Positions 19,001-27,553 of a DNA stretch of 64,000 nt are shown piece after piece (position 1 is the first letter of the stretch; each line of letters begins with the position of its first letter). The position numbers and the translations under genes were made by a program. Source of the DNA: Sphingobacteriales bacterium. Its GTDB lineage: Bacteria; Bacteroidota; Bacteroidia; Sphingobacteriales; Sphingobacteriaceae. The stretch spans positions 1 through 64,000 of the forward strand of contig JANXOD010000002.1 of NCBI GenBank assembly GCA_025353765.1, given 5' to 3'. Under the pieces are notes generated by a model. It was not told the origin of the DNA, searched no databases, and saw nothing but the letters and a program-made list of their open reading frames with translations.

Positions 19001-19076
19001 ATTCATTTTGTAAGACAATTTGTTCATGTGTTGTTTCAAATTGGCTGTAACTTATTTTGTGATCACTGATTTTCAT
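16011..19076 (-). CDS. Six-PAS sensor histidine kinase (HisKA_3 type)
   Basis: 1021 residues with no membrane segment or signal peptide, so it is a cytoplasmic sensor. Six consecutive PAS/PAC modules run from about 30 to 790; the first three share IGSW and the D/S-D-x-x-Y-x-I/M-YGLxPQ pattern, the last two share QHFI-HIT-TPD. The dimerisation/phospho-acceptor helix has EEERKRIAEALHNGLGQ with His826. The ATPase domain has QELINN (N box, Asn near 937), DNGLGF and GFGLRSI. The expected partner is the convergent NarL-type regulator. Repeated PAS units point to internal duplication. Ligand unknown. Confidence 0.93.
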   Translation of the reverse strand: MKISDHKISYSQFETTHEQIVLQNELFKQAEQLSGIGSWSWNLNTEEISFSDNVYSIYGIEPQSISAGWEAFSTYIHPQDRNKVAQAIQKILHQQQIIEIEYRIYQPDGELRHLKIKNKLMSPPSDENLFIGSIQDITQQKLIEEKFKLEYQRLTGAQQIAQIGSWEWDIENNKVSWTDELYQMHGLQPQECEITYKKAVSFFQRKDVRSLNNLVKRALKTGESYDKTSLITTSKGEKKWVRALAEVIKGDNGQPLFLRGATQNITEQVQAKEILQKSESLFKQAEAIAHIGSWEHQLATDKISWSDELYCIYGLKPQGSAPTFEMFYSLIHPDDLELVKKTNEEALTNHKFKPYSMRIVRKNGDIRYVYCRGNIEIDKKTNSLTIIGTAQDITEQKLAEQKLVDSESRFRLLINALPQMAWTSLPNGYYDYFNDRTYEYTGLSSEEMKGSGWAQTIHADFQKKAIKLWLHAVKSGEPYELEFKAKRYDNEYRWHLARAVPMEDENGRIISWVGTATDIHDKKLAEERLKENQHFIQHITDTTPDIIDVFDVTDRRTFFINRDPYTVLGYTKQSIAEYGRDVVKIMMHPDDLSASLKYKNSLFTLKDNEIRQFEFRIKDIEGVWQWFRRRDTIFKKTEDGRVWQVIGISQLITEQKKAEEQLKESQHFIEHITDSTPDVLYVLDLREIRIIYMNQAVYEILNYSPQDVIDMRDQFIELLIHPDDQEIVHQSLASSLEAKDNELREMKYRLQDTYGNWHWIKCRTAIFKRDEKGNPIQIIGIAQDITESKKLEEESINLKLMQQKEISNAILQTQEEERKRIAEALHNGLGQVLYGAKLSLNILDPDKSDSKKDNVEIKTITNRLLDDAIEATKTISFELMPVILQDFGLETVLRDLLRKTLFKASIKYNLSLSGLKVRMKPDLEVAIFRIVQELINNLLKHSQATSAYISINKSSDYISVQFKDNGLGFNTALTSKTKGFGLRSISNRVKLLNGQFNIETAKGKGTSVLIDIPIAELQAII

Positions 19077-19451
19077 TGGAATAGTATTTTTAAATTTTAC
19101 TAGTTAGGTAGTATTATAATAGTTTAAATATAAACAACAAGTATTTTAAACCCTATAACGAAAGAATAAAATACGTATTTATAACAAAGAATTGCGTAGT
19201 TATTCCCTCCTCAAGTCCACACTTTATTAACTTATTTATATATTCTTAAATAATTAAATAAAATTAATGTAAATCTTAGATACCTACTTATTTAAGGAAT
19301 ATTTTATTCCTCTATAAAAGCTATCATATGAGGAATATAAGTAGACTAAAGAAAAACACGTACTTATTTTCGCTCATTTAGGTATTATTACCCTTTTAGA
19401 TATTTATACATTCAAAGACATTTGTAGTATAATGTTAAGAAATTTATAATT
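19077..19451. other. AT-rich intergenic region
   Basis: A 375-bp gap between divergent genes, very AT-rich, without an ORF worth calling. Apart from the AGACATTTGT element at 19416 I see no repeat or hairpin in it. It must carry the promoters of both the histidine kinase and the 103-residue protein. Confidence 0.5.
19416..19447 (+). promoter_or_regulatory. AGACATTTGT...TATA...GTTAAG element upstream of the 103-aa gene
   Basis: AGACATTTGT followed by agTATAatGTTAAG and ATTTAT ends 5 bp before the ATG at 19452. It matches the element before the NarL-type regulator at 15270. Confidence 0.35.
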
Positions 19452-19763
19452 ATGGAAACAATTTTAACACCTCATGTATTAGGACTCTTAATCGAACAAG
19501 GGTATACGTATGTATTGGCAAAAACAAAAAATGTAATTAAAAAAAATACTTCAGTCAGCATTATGCTTACGCCTGTTAGAAATAAGCCTCGTCTGGAAGA
19601 ATTACCTCTGGAATATGATACTTATTTTAAAATAACGCGGGAACCTATGCAGATGGCTTGCGGAATTGACGATACCGAGATTCTCTTAATTAAATCGGGA
19701 GAGGCATCTCAAAGTCTAAATGATTATAGTTTTTCTACTAAAGAAGCAAATGGAATTTTATAG
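19452..19763 (+). CDS. Hypothetical protein, 103 residues
   Basis: No recognised family. The protein is soluble, starts METILTPHVLGLLIEQGYTYVLAKT and contains a run LEELPLEYDTYFKITREPMQM, with a Ser-rich end. It has its own upstream motif and is followed by a good terminator, so it is probably a real monocistronic gene. The position next to a sensor kinase and the shared upstream element suggest a link to that signalling block, but nothing in the protein itself shows this. Confidence 0.6.
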   Translation: METILTPHVLGLLIEQGYTYVLAKTKNVIKKNTSVSIMLTPVRNKPRLEELPLEYDTYFKITREPMQMACGIDDTEILLIKSGEASQSLNDYSFSTKEANGIL

Positions 19764-19803
19764 TATGTAAATAAGATCTTAATAGTACCCTACTCTATTT
19801 ATG

Positions 19804-19847
19804 AAAACAAGAGGCCTTTGGATTAACCCAGAGGCTTTCTTGTTTTT
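19804..19847 (+). terminator. Rho-independent-type terminator
   Basis: AAAACAAGAGGCCTTTGG pairs imperfectly with CCAGAGGCTTTCTTGTTTT around a short attaac loop and ends in a T run, 40 bp after the stop of the 103-aa gene. It may also serve the convergent YfhO gene. Confidence 0.7.
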
Positions 19848-19919
19848 ATAAATAAATCGTTCTAATTTCTAATATTATTGTCCTGTAAAGAAGTGTGTTG
19901 ATTGAGCGTAAAGACAGGC

Positions 19920-22379
19920 TTACCGAGGCACTTTAAATTCCCGGTAAATAGCAAAAGCTAATCCTAAAATCAAAATAACAGATGCAATTAGAGAAATGGT
20001 TTCGCCTGTATAGTAAGATTTCGGTTCAAATTTAAATTCCAGTTTATGATTTCCGCCAGGCAACTCGGCTGCCCGTAAAATATAATCAGCTCTGAAATAA
20101 GGAATTTTTTCGCCGTCTACATAGGCATCCCAGCCTTTATCATACCAAATCTCAGAAAATACCGCCACCATATCCCGACCGGCAGAATATTCATACATTA
20201 AATGATCAGGATGATAATCAATTAATTTAATGGTGGAGTTAGGTTCATATCCTACTTTTTTGTCATCGATCAATGATTTAAATTTCTCATCTACAAAAGC
20301 TACTTTTCTGGGATCAAAACTATTTATGGCAGCCATTTCCTCATCCGCATTTTTTACATAAATAATATTTTGAACAAACCACACAGGGCCACAAGCAGAA
20401 CTTCTGTTCTGTATTTTTTGCGACTGGCTGGAGTCCTGCGAGGTAGTGATCACATATTTAGTGTTCAGCATATCCAAAACGTCCTCATTAATGGCATTAT
20501 TGAACTGCTTATCTAACACCTCTTGGAAACGCTTCAATTTAGCAGCATGATAACCACCAATTGTTTTGTGAAAATAAGATGCTGTTGCATTTTGAAAAGT
20601 GGAAACTGTTAGATCTAAAACTCTATAATCTAAACTGGTATCCCGCATAATAAATTGGTCAACTTCACGGGGTTGGAATTGTTGTTCGAGCATATTTCTC
20701 TCAACAAAATTTTCGTTATTTAAATATCTTCTGTCAACGCTCCATAGATCAATTAGAATAACTCCTGCCAATAGAATAAATGCTAACTGCGGGTTTATTT
20801 TCTTTTTAATCAATGCCCAAATTAACGCGGCTCCAAGCAGCACAAATACTAGCGATCGAATGGCATCCATGCGGGCGAGGCTAATTCTATCCTGAACTAA
20901 AGCGTTGCCAATAGAGTTTGCAAAACTATGGTCATTACCTGTTACCTGTAATAATTGATTTACAAAGGCTTCATGGTTTGGAGCCTTAAAGCTGAATAAT
21001 AAGGTTGGAAAAATAATTAAAATCAACAGCAAACTACCTGTTATCCATAATGAGTATTTTAACTTCTTGAATAATAATTTGGGTTCCTGGGTAGAAGATG
21101 CAACTTCTTTTACCGCTAAAATAGCTAACAATGGGAAAAGAAAGCCGGCAATAACTAATATAGATTCAACTGCTCTAAATTTATTATAAAGTGGGAAATA
21201 ATTAAAAAAGATATCGGATATAAATGGCCAATTTTTACCGAATGAAAGAAATAATACTAAAATACATGCGCTTAGTATCCACCACTTCAACCGGTCTTTT
21301 ACAATAAATAATCCCAAAATAAAAAGAAAGCATACAATGGCCCCGAAGTAAAAAGGGCCTGATGTAAATGGCTTTTCACCCCAATAAGTGGGTAATTGCT
21401 TAGCAAAACCTACTGCTTGCTCTGCCGGGATTCCGCGTTGAGCGAGGGTTTTTACTACTTCTGAATTTTCATCTAATTGGGGAGATGATGCACCGCCGTA
21501 AGCATTAGGAACAAGAAAAGTGATATTTTCGCCCACACCCTGGCTCCATTGGTATGCATATGCTTTGTCTAAACCATTATTTGGCTGAGATTTTTCAGTT
21601 TTTAAATTAGATTTCCCCCGAATTGATTCCTGTCCATATTCATAGGTTGTCCATAATGCGCCGGCGTTTACAGCAACAGCAAGTATTACAGCAACAGCCA
21701 GATAACCAAATGATTTAGCAAAATCTTTTGCAGTTTTATTTTTTAGGGCATGATATAATTCTATCCCAACAAAAATTAATAAAGCGATGAACAGGTAATA
21801 AGTCATCTGGATATGATTAGCTCTAATTTCTAGAGCTAAAAATAAGGAGGTTAATATGGCACCAATGAGATATTGCTTTCGGAAGGTTAAAATAATACCT
21901 GCTAAAATCGGGGCAAAAAAGGCAATGGCCATCGCTTTATTGCCATGTCCGGCTTCTATAATAATAAAATTGTATGATGAAAAAGCAAAGGCAATAGCTC
22001 CCGCAGCAGCTAACCAAGGGCTCATACGTAAAACACTAAATAATAAATATGCTCCTAATAGATAAAGCAAAACGATATTAATTGGGTTTGGAAACGTAGC
22101 GTTAAAAGAGGATAGAATATAGGTTGTCACATTCTTTGGATATTGTGTCCATATCTGGTAAGCAGGCATTCCGCCAAACATGGAATTGGTCCAAAGTGGG
22201 GCTTTCCCATCTTTAGCTTTAAAATCCATAATCTCTTTTTGCATGGCCTGTGCTTGCAACACATCTTGCTGCATGAGTGATTTACCCTGCAAAGCCGGAC
22301 TGAAATACACAAAACACAGAGCTATAAAAATCCCAATAATGGCGAGGTGAATGCCATTGTTTTTAAACCAGTTATTCAT
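19920..22379 (-). CDS. YfhO-family polytopic membrane protein
   Basis: 819 residues with about 12-13 membrane helices and a large extracytoplasmic C-terminal domain before a final helix near 795. Early motifs such as ALQGKSLMQQDVLQAQAMQKE and SMFGGMPAYQIW are typical of the Bacteroidota YfhO branch. YfhO proteins are GT-C-like membrane proteins implicated in lipoteichoic acid glycosylation in Firmicutes; in Bacteroidota the role is unknown and probably concerns envelope glycans. The gene is separated by 251 bp from the DUF4834 gene upstream. Confidence 0.85.
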   Translation of the reverse strand: MNNWFKNNGIHLAIIGIFIALCFVYFSPALQGKSLMQQDVLQAQAMQKEIMDFKAKDGKAPLWTNSMFGGMPAYQIWTQYPKNVTTYILSSFNATFPNPINIVLLYLLGAYLLFSVLRMSPWLAAAGAIAFAFSSYNFIIIEAGHGNKAMAIAFFAPILAGIILTFRKQYLIGAILTSLFLALEIRANHIQMTYYLFIALLIFVGIELYHALKNKTAKDFAKSFGYLAVAVILAVAVNAGALWTTYEYGQESIRGKSNLKTEKSQPNNGLDKAYAYQWSQGVGENITFLVPNAYGGASSPQLDENSEVVKTLAQRGIPAEQAVGFAKQLPTYWGEKPFTSGPFYFGAIVCFLFILGLFIVKDRLKWWILSACILVLFLSFGKNWPFISDIFFNYFPLYNKFRAVESILVIAGFLFPLLAILAVKEVASSTQEPKLLFKKLKYSLWITGSLLLILIIFPTLLFSFKAPNHEAFVNQLLQVTGNDHSFANSIGNALVQDRISLARMDAIRSLVFVLLGAALIWALIKKKINPQLAFILLAGVILIDLWSVDRRYLNNENFVERNMLEQQFQPREVDQFIMRDTSLDYRVLDLTVSTFQNATASYFHKTIGGYHAAKLKRFQEVLDKQFNNAINEDVLDMLNTKYVITTSQDSSQSQKIQNRSSACGPVWFVQNIIYVKNADEEMAAINSFDPRKVAFVDEKFKSLIDDKKVGYEPNSTIKLIDYHPDHLMYEYSAGRDMVAVFSEIWYDKGWDAYVDGEKIPYFRADYILRAAELPGGNHKLEFKFEPKSYYTGETISLIASVILILGLAFAIYREFKVPR

Positions 22380-22630
22380 TCTAAACTTAAATTAGTGGAG
22401 GTCAAAAATAGAAAAAAGATTAAAGGTACAATCAACAGAATGTAGCTAACGTAAATGAAAACAAAAAAATAGGGTTTAATTTGAAAATGTGTTGATGTGA
22501 AAACGGACACCAGAACTTCTTCTTTGAGTCTTTCCCAATTTTTTCAACGAATAGGATTTAAGTTGACTCTAAATAAATAAAACAACTGCCCAATTAAATA
22601 ATTAACAATTTGAACGAATTGCAGGGATTT

Positions 22631-22876
22631 TTACTTAATTTCTTCGTAATCTATAAAATCACCAGCTTTATTTCCCTTTTCATTTTTCCCTTTGGGTGGA
22701 ACATAATCAACTCGAAGACGCCCATCCGGGTGACTTTGCTGCTGATATTTTTGATTGGACTGGTTCTGAGCTTTATTAACCATACTCTGAAAAAGCATGG
22801 GTAAAAATATACGTGCCAGCATTTTTATAAGCCATAGCACACAAATAATAATAAATAAGATTCTTAATAATAGCAT
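22631..22876 (-). CDS. DUF4834-family small membrane protein
   Basis: 81 residues: one or two N-terminal hydrophobic segments (to about 32), then a polar tail with Gln-rich NQSNQKYQQQ and the family-typical ending GEFIDYEEI-like (here GDFIDYEEIK). DUF4834 proteins are short membrane proteins of unknown function common in Bacteroidota. Confidence 0.75.
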   Translation of the reverse strand: MLLLRILFIIICVLWLIKMLARIFLPMLFQSMVNKAQNQSNQKYQQQSHPDGRLRVDYVPPKGKNEKGNKAGDFIDYEEIK

Positions 22877-22985
22877 AAGTATGAAAATTCAGTACAAATA
22901 TAGACGATATTTTTAGAGATTTGTTTCAGTCCAATTGTAAAAACTATGCCATCAAATGAAAAGTTCGGCAGGACTAATTTATGAA

Positions 22986-23183
22986 TTAAACCTCTACAAT
23001 TTCAATTACTCGTCCAACCTGGCCATCTTCTAAATGCACTTTAATTCCCCTGGAATGAAATGCAGAGCTGGTTAACAAAGATTGTACAATTCCGCGTGTT
23101 CTTTTTCCGCTCCGCTGATCTTTTTTTAAAATAACATCAACTTCTAAACCGGGGTAAATATCTTTTCTGTTTTGTCCGTTCAT
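22986..23183 (-). CDS. YwbE-family (DUF2196) protein
   Basis: 65 residues. RKDIYPGLEVDVILKKDQRSGKRTRGIVQ followed by HSRGIKVHLEDGQVGRV is the whole of the YwbE family, a small KOW/SH3-like basic domain of unknown function. It starts 7 bp from the uvrB stop, so it is the last gene of a uvrB-led transcript. Confidence 0.9.
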   Translation of the reverse strand: MNGQNRKDIYPGLEVDVILKKDQRSGKRTRGIVQSLLTSSAFHSRGIKVHLEDGQVGRVIEIVEV

Positions 23184-23190
23184 GATGCAC

Positions 23191-25221
23191 CTATTTAAAT
23201 CTTTCTTCCATCACTTTTTCCAATGCAAACATTTCATCACGTAGTTTGGCAGCTAATAGAAAATCCATGTCTTTGGCAGCAATAGCCATATCTTTCTTGG
23301 TTTTATCAATAGATTTTTGAAGCTCGGGTTTGGTCATGTATTGTACAATTGGATCTGCTGCCAAGCTATCAGTCATCTCTTTCTCTACATAAGCTTTTTG
23401 AACACCGCCTTTAAAATCCATTACTGATGTTTGCTCTATAATTTCATTTCTGGTTTTACCAATAGTTGTGGGTGTAATGCCATGCTCTAGGTTATAGGCA
23501 ATTTGCTTATCACGACGGCGGTTGGTTTCATCAATGGTTATCCGCATGCTGTTTGTAATGGTATCCGCATACATAATTACACGCCCGCGATCATTACGGG
23601 CAGCACGTCCAATGGTTTGGATTAATGACCGCTCAGAGCGTAAAAACCCTTCTTTGTCAGCATCTAATATCGCTACAAGTGAAACTTCGGGTAAATCCAA
23701 ACCTTCGCGAAGTAAATTGATCCCAATTAAAACATCAAATACACCTAATCTTAAATCACGAAGTATTTCTACACGATCCAGGGTTTTAACTTCCGAGTGA
23801 ATGTATCTCACTTTTATGCCTAAACGATCCATGTATTTGGTCAGCTCCTCAGACATTCGTTTAGTAAGTGTGGTAACCAATACCCGATCGCCCAGTTTAA
23901 CTATTTTATCTATCTCATCTAATAAATCATCTACCTGATTAATCACAGGCCTGATCTCAATAACCGGGTCTAATAATCCTGTTGGACGAATAATTTGTTC
24001 TATAAAAACACCTTCCGTTTTTTCCAATTCATAATCTCCAGGAGTAGCGCTTACGTAAATAGTTTGTGGTGCAAGTGCTTCAAATTCGTTGAAGTTTAAA
24101 GGGCGATTATCTAATGCAGCCGGCAGCCGGAAACCATACTCAACTAAAGCCAGTTTTCGAGATCTGTCACCGCCGTACATGGCTCTAATTTGAGGTACTG
24201 TTGCATGACTTTCATCGATCACCATTAAATAATCTTCGGGAAAATAATCTAATAAACAGAAAGGACGCATGCCCGGGGTTCTGCCATCAAAAAAGCGGGA
24301 ATAATTTTCAATACCACTGCAATAACCTAATTCGCGGATCATCTCCAGATCGTAATTGACCCGTTCTTCCAGTCGTTTAGCTTCTAAAAAGCGTTGTTCA
24401 TTTATAAACTGTTGTTTACGACTCTCCAATTCTTCTTGAATAGACCATATAGATTGCGTAAAACGATCCTTTGGGGTAACAAATAAATTGGCAGGAAAGA
24501 TAGCCAAATGGCTCATTTTTTCAATGGTTTTACCGGATGCCGGATCAATAGCTGTTAGTTCTTCAATGTCATCGCCAAAAAAAGAAACCCGGTAAGCGAA
24601 ATCCATATAAGCAGGATAAATATCTACGGTATCGCCTTTAACCCGAAAGGTTCCCCTACGAAAATCTGTAGTTGTTCTGGAATATAAAATCTCAACCAAG
24701 CGATGTAAAAAAGCATTTCGGGTAATTTTGGTACCCACTGCAAAACGGAAAATAGAGTTTGAAAAATCTTCAGGATTCCCCATGCCATAAATACAGGATA
24801 TAGAAGAAACAACAATTACATCACGTCTTCCAGACATTAAGGATGATGTGGTTCTTAACCGCAGTTTTTCAATCTCTTCATTGATTTGTAAATCTTTTTC
24901 AATATAGGTATTGGATGAAGCCATATATGCTTCAGGTTGGTAATAATCATAATAAGAAACAAAGTAATTAACCGCGTTTTCAGGAAAAAACTGCTTAAAC
25001 TCGCCATATAGCTGAGCTGCCAATGTTTTATTATGACTTAATACCAAAGTCGGCTTTTGAGTTTGCTGTATGACGTTGGCAATAGAAAAGGTTTTGCCCG
25101 AGCCTGTAACACCTAAAAGCGTTTGATAATGTTCATCATTATTAACGCCTTCTACCAATTGACGTATAGCTTCTGGTTGATCTCCGGAAGGTTGATATTC
25201 TGAGGTTAACTTAAATTCCAT
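23191..25221 (-). CDS. uvrB: Excinuclease ABC subunit B
   Basis: 676 residues from the ATG at 25221 (MEFKLTSEYQPSGDQPEAI); the ORF track adds 64 upstream codons with no family similarity. UvrB is the damage-verifying helicase of nucleotide excision repair. Visible motifs are Walker A GVTGSGKT, the beta-hairpin region YYDYYQPEAY, DESH (motif II), the helicase C-terminal QTIGRAARN and a C-terminal UVR motif (KDMDFLLAAKLRDEMFALE) that binds UvrC. Divergent from the deacetylase-like gene. Confidence 0.97.
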   Translation of the reverse strand: MEFKLTSEYQPSGDQPEAIRQLVEGVNNDEHYQTLLGVTGSGKTFSIANVIQQTQKPTLVLSHNKTLAAQLYGEFKQFFPENAVNYFVSYYDYYQPEAYMASSNTYIEKDLQINEEIEKLRLRTTSSLMSGRRDVIVVSSISCIYGMGNPEDFSNSIFRFAVGTKITRNAFLHRLVEILYSRTTTDFRRGTFRVKGDTVDIYPAYMDFAYRVSFFGDDIEELTAIDPASGKTIEKMSHLAIFPANLFVTPKDRFTQSIWSIQEELESRKQQFINEQRFLEAKRLEERVNYDLEMIRELGYCSGIENYSRFFDGRTPGMRPFCLLDYFPEDYLMVIDESHATVPQIRAMYGGDRSRKLALVEYGFRLPAALDNRPLNFNEFEALAPQTIYVSATPGDYELEKTEGVFIEQIIRPTGLLDPVIEIRPVINQVDDLLDEIDKIVKLGDRVLVTTLTKRMSEELTKYMDRLGIKVRYIHSEVKTLDRVEILRDLRLGVFDVLIGINLLREGLDLPEVSLVAILDADKEGFLRSERSLIQTIGRAARNDRGRVIMYADTITNSMRITIDETNRRRDKQIAYNLEHGITPTTIGKTRNEIIEQTSVMDFKGGVQKAYVEKEMTDSLAADPIVQYMTKPELQKSIDKTKKDMAIAAKDMDFLLAAKLRDEMFALEKVMEERFK

Positions 25222-25320
25222 GGATATCAAAGATACAAAATAGAGATTTCTTAAAATGTAATGAATAAATCCAGGATTAAACTTTTTTAAGCGAATAGGT
25301 TTTAGCATATTCGCTAATAC

Positions 25321-26622
25321 ATGATCTTGCTCATTTATACACCGGTAATTACTAACCGAATTAAATATATTTTCAATTTTATTTTTAAGGATATACTTCA
25401 GCTTTCTTATCAACTTACAAATGATATAACTGCTTTTACTGATTATCCATATTCTAAAATTAGTTATACAGATAATCCTGTTGGTGATGAACTATTTTTT
25501 AAATCCTCATCATTATTATTGGAGAAAAATATTGCAAAACAGGAACAAAATTCACAGGAATATAAAGGTTATACAATATGTTATTCCGTTCAGAATTCGG
25601 CACTTCCATTTGATGTTTTTGCTGCTTCTTTTTACCTGTTAAGCCGTTATGAAGAATATTTACCATCTGTATTAGATAGCCATTTACGTTTCCAGGCAGA
25701 GAATAGTTATGCGTTTAAGCATGGCTTTTTAAACCATCCTGTAATTGACGAATGGGCGTTTGAGATTAAGGAAATGTTAAAATCCCGGTCTCCCAATCTT
25801 AATTTTAAGGGGCGCAACTACCTTTTTTTGCCAACTATTGATATCGACAGAGCCTATGCATACCAATCTTCTGGCTTAATGAAAAATACGATGCGCTTTG
25901 GCAAGGCATTGTTAAAAGGTGATATTGAAAAGGCTCAATCTATTATAAAAGTGGGATTAGGTAAGAGTAAAGACCCATTTGATACCTATTTATACATGAA
26001 CCGTGTGCATCAAAAAATTGAAAGTAAACCAATTTACTTTTTTTTGTTAGGTGATGCAGGTAAGTATGATGTTAATTTGCATTTCGAAAAAAGCAGGCTT
26101 CAAAAACTTATTCAAAAAGTATCAAACTATGCGAAAGTGGGCATTCATCCATCCTACCATTCTAATCATAAAAAGGAATGGATAATAAAAGAAAAACACA
26201 GGCTTGAAGAAATTATAAATGCACCGGTTAAATTATCGCGACAGCATTATTTACGTCTGCACTTACCTTATACCTACCATGACCTGTTACAAGCAGGTAT
26301 CAGCGATGATTATTCGATGGGTTATGCATCTCAAATCGGTTTTCGGGCAAGTACCTGTACTTCTTTTACCTGGTATGATTTAGCTAATGATAGAGAAACA
26401 GAACTAACCGTACATCCCTTTGTAGTGATGGATGTCACTTTACTACGCTATTTAAAATTGTCTATTTCTGAAGCTTTAGCTCAGGTTAAACAATTAAGTG
26501 ATTACGTTCGTGCCGTTAATGGGACTTTTACAACGTTATGGCATAATGAGAGTATATCTGATATAAATGATTGGAAAGGCTGGCGCAAAATGTATCAGAA
26601 TATGGTAATTTATTGTTGCTAA
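25321..26622 (+). CDS. Polysaccharide deacetylase-like protein with DUF7033-type N-terminus
   Basis: 433 residues. The N-terminal third resembles the DUF7033 region that precedes NodB-like domains in Bacteroidota (FDVFAASFYLLSRYEEYL). The second part starts with FLPTIDIDRAYAY, where the Asp-Ile-Asp matches the first NodB motif, and has GIHPSYHSN, the H-x3-H metal motif. LRLHLPYTYHDLLQAGISDDYSMGYASQIGFRASTC is the typical later segment. It probably acts on a cell-surface glycan in the cytoplasm or periplasm; no signal peptide is evident. Confidence 0.8.
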   Translation: MILLIYTPVITNRIKYIFNFIFKDILQLSYQLTNDITAFTDYPYSKISYTDNPVGDELFFKSSSLLLEKNIAKQEQNSQEYKGYTICYSVQNSALPFDVFAASFYLLSRYEEYLPSVLDSHLRFQAENSYAFKHGFLNHPVIDEWAFEIKEMLKSRSPNLNFKGRNYLFLPTIDIDRAYAYQSSGLMKNTMRFGKALLKGDIEKAQSIIKVGLGKSKDPFDTYLYMNRVHQKIESKPIYFFLLGDAGKYDVNLHFEKSRLQKLIQKVSNYAKVGIHPSYHSNHKKEWIIKEKHRLEEIINAPVKLSRQHYLRLHLPYTYHDLLQAGISDDYSMGYASQIGFRASTCTSFTWYDLANDRETELTVHPFVVMDVTLLRYLKLSISEALAQVKQLSDYVRAVNGTFTTLWHNESISDINDWKGWRKMYQNMVIYCC

Positions 26623-26711
26623 AGCCCTTGATTAAATTTTAGATAAATTTATTTTTTACAATATTTTATTTTTGGTATAAAATTTGCTTTATAGTATAAA
26701 ATTTAAATACT

Positions 26712-27425
26712 ATGAAAAATAAATCAAAAATTAGAATGGCCATTTTAGCTATACTAGGTATAGCTTTAATAGGCACAAGCAGTTGTAAAAAAAACAAAAC
26801 CGTTAAACTAACACCTAATGATGGAACTGTAAAAGATGCTGACGGAAATGTGTACCATACGGCAAAAATAGGTGAACAAGTATGGATGCTAGAAAATCTC
26901 AAAACTACTAAATACAATGATGGTACCCCTATTACCAATGTAACAGACAATATGGCTTGGGGAAATCTGACAACAGGAGCCTATTGCTGGTATAATAATG
27001 ATGATAAAAACAAAACTCCCTATGGCGCATTATATAACTTTTATGCGGTAAAAACCGGCAAACTTTGCCCCACCGGCTGGCATGTACCGAGTGATGCAGA
27101 ATGGAAAACCCTGGAAACATTTCTTGGAGGTGCAGATATAGCTGGTGGACAGTTAAAAGAAATTGGTACAGTTCATTGGGAAGCCCCTAATTCCGATGCA
27201 ACTAATAGTAGTGGCTTTACAGCCCTTCCCGGTGGCGTTCGCACTGGCAAGAATACCAATGGGGCTTTCAACAGCTTAAATACAAGAGGCTTCTGGTGGT
27301 CCTCTACACCTTCTTCAGCAACAAATGCAATTTTACGCGTGCTAGTTTACAATGTTGCCGACATTGGAGTGCCCATTGACACAAAATCCGGCGGCACTTC
27401 AGTTAGATGTATTAAGGATAAATAG
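26712..27425 (+). CDS. FISUMP-domain lipoprotein (copy 2)
   Basis: 237 residues, a paralog of the protein at 7471. Signal peptide with a cysteine in GTSSCKKN, then the same landmarks: AKIGEQVWMLENLKTTKYNDG, YGALYNFYAV, GWHVPSDAEWKTLETFLGG, GFTALPGGVRT, GFWWSSTPSS and SVRCIKD. This copy has the canonical W-W-S-S version of the C-terminal motif, while copy 1 has a variant (FFWLSTQ). Surface-exposed, role unknown. Confidence 0.87.
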   Translation: MKNKSKIRMAILAILGIALIGTSSCKKNKTVKLTPNDGTVKDADGNVYHTAKIGEQVWMLENLKTTKYNDGTPITNVTDNMAWGNLTTGAYCWYNNDDKNKTPYGALYNFYAVKTGKLCPTGWHVPSDAEWKTLETFLGGADIAGGQLKEIGTVHWEAPNSDATNSSGFTALPGGVRTGKNTNGAFNSLNTRGFWWSSTPSSATNAILRVLVYNVADIGVPIDTKSGGTSVRCIKDK

Positions 27426-27553
27426 GTTACCTAAATTATAGTCTAAAAATAAATTTAATTAGGAGCAGTGTTTTAGCTCATAAAATCACTACTCCTAATT
27501 TTAAAAGAAAAAATATTTAAGTTTATATTTGCTTCTCATTACTAATACTTTCT

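Noticed and set aside
23191-25413. Extended uvrB start at 25413 from the ORF track
   Set aside because: The 64 extra codons overlap the divergent gene start and are unlike any UvrB N-terminus; MEFKLTSEYQPSGDQPEAI is the family start.
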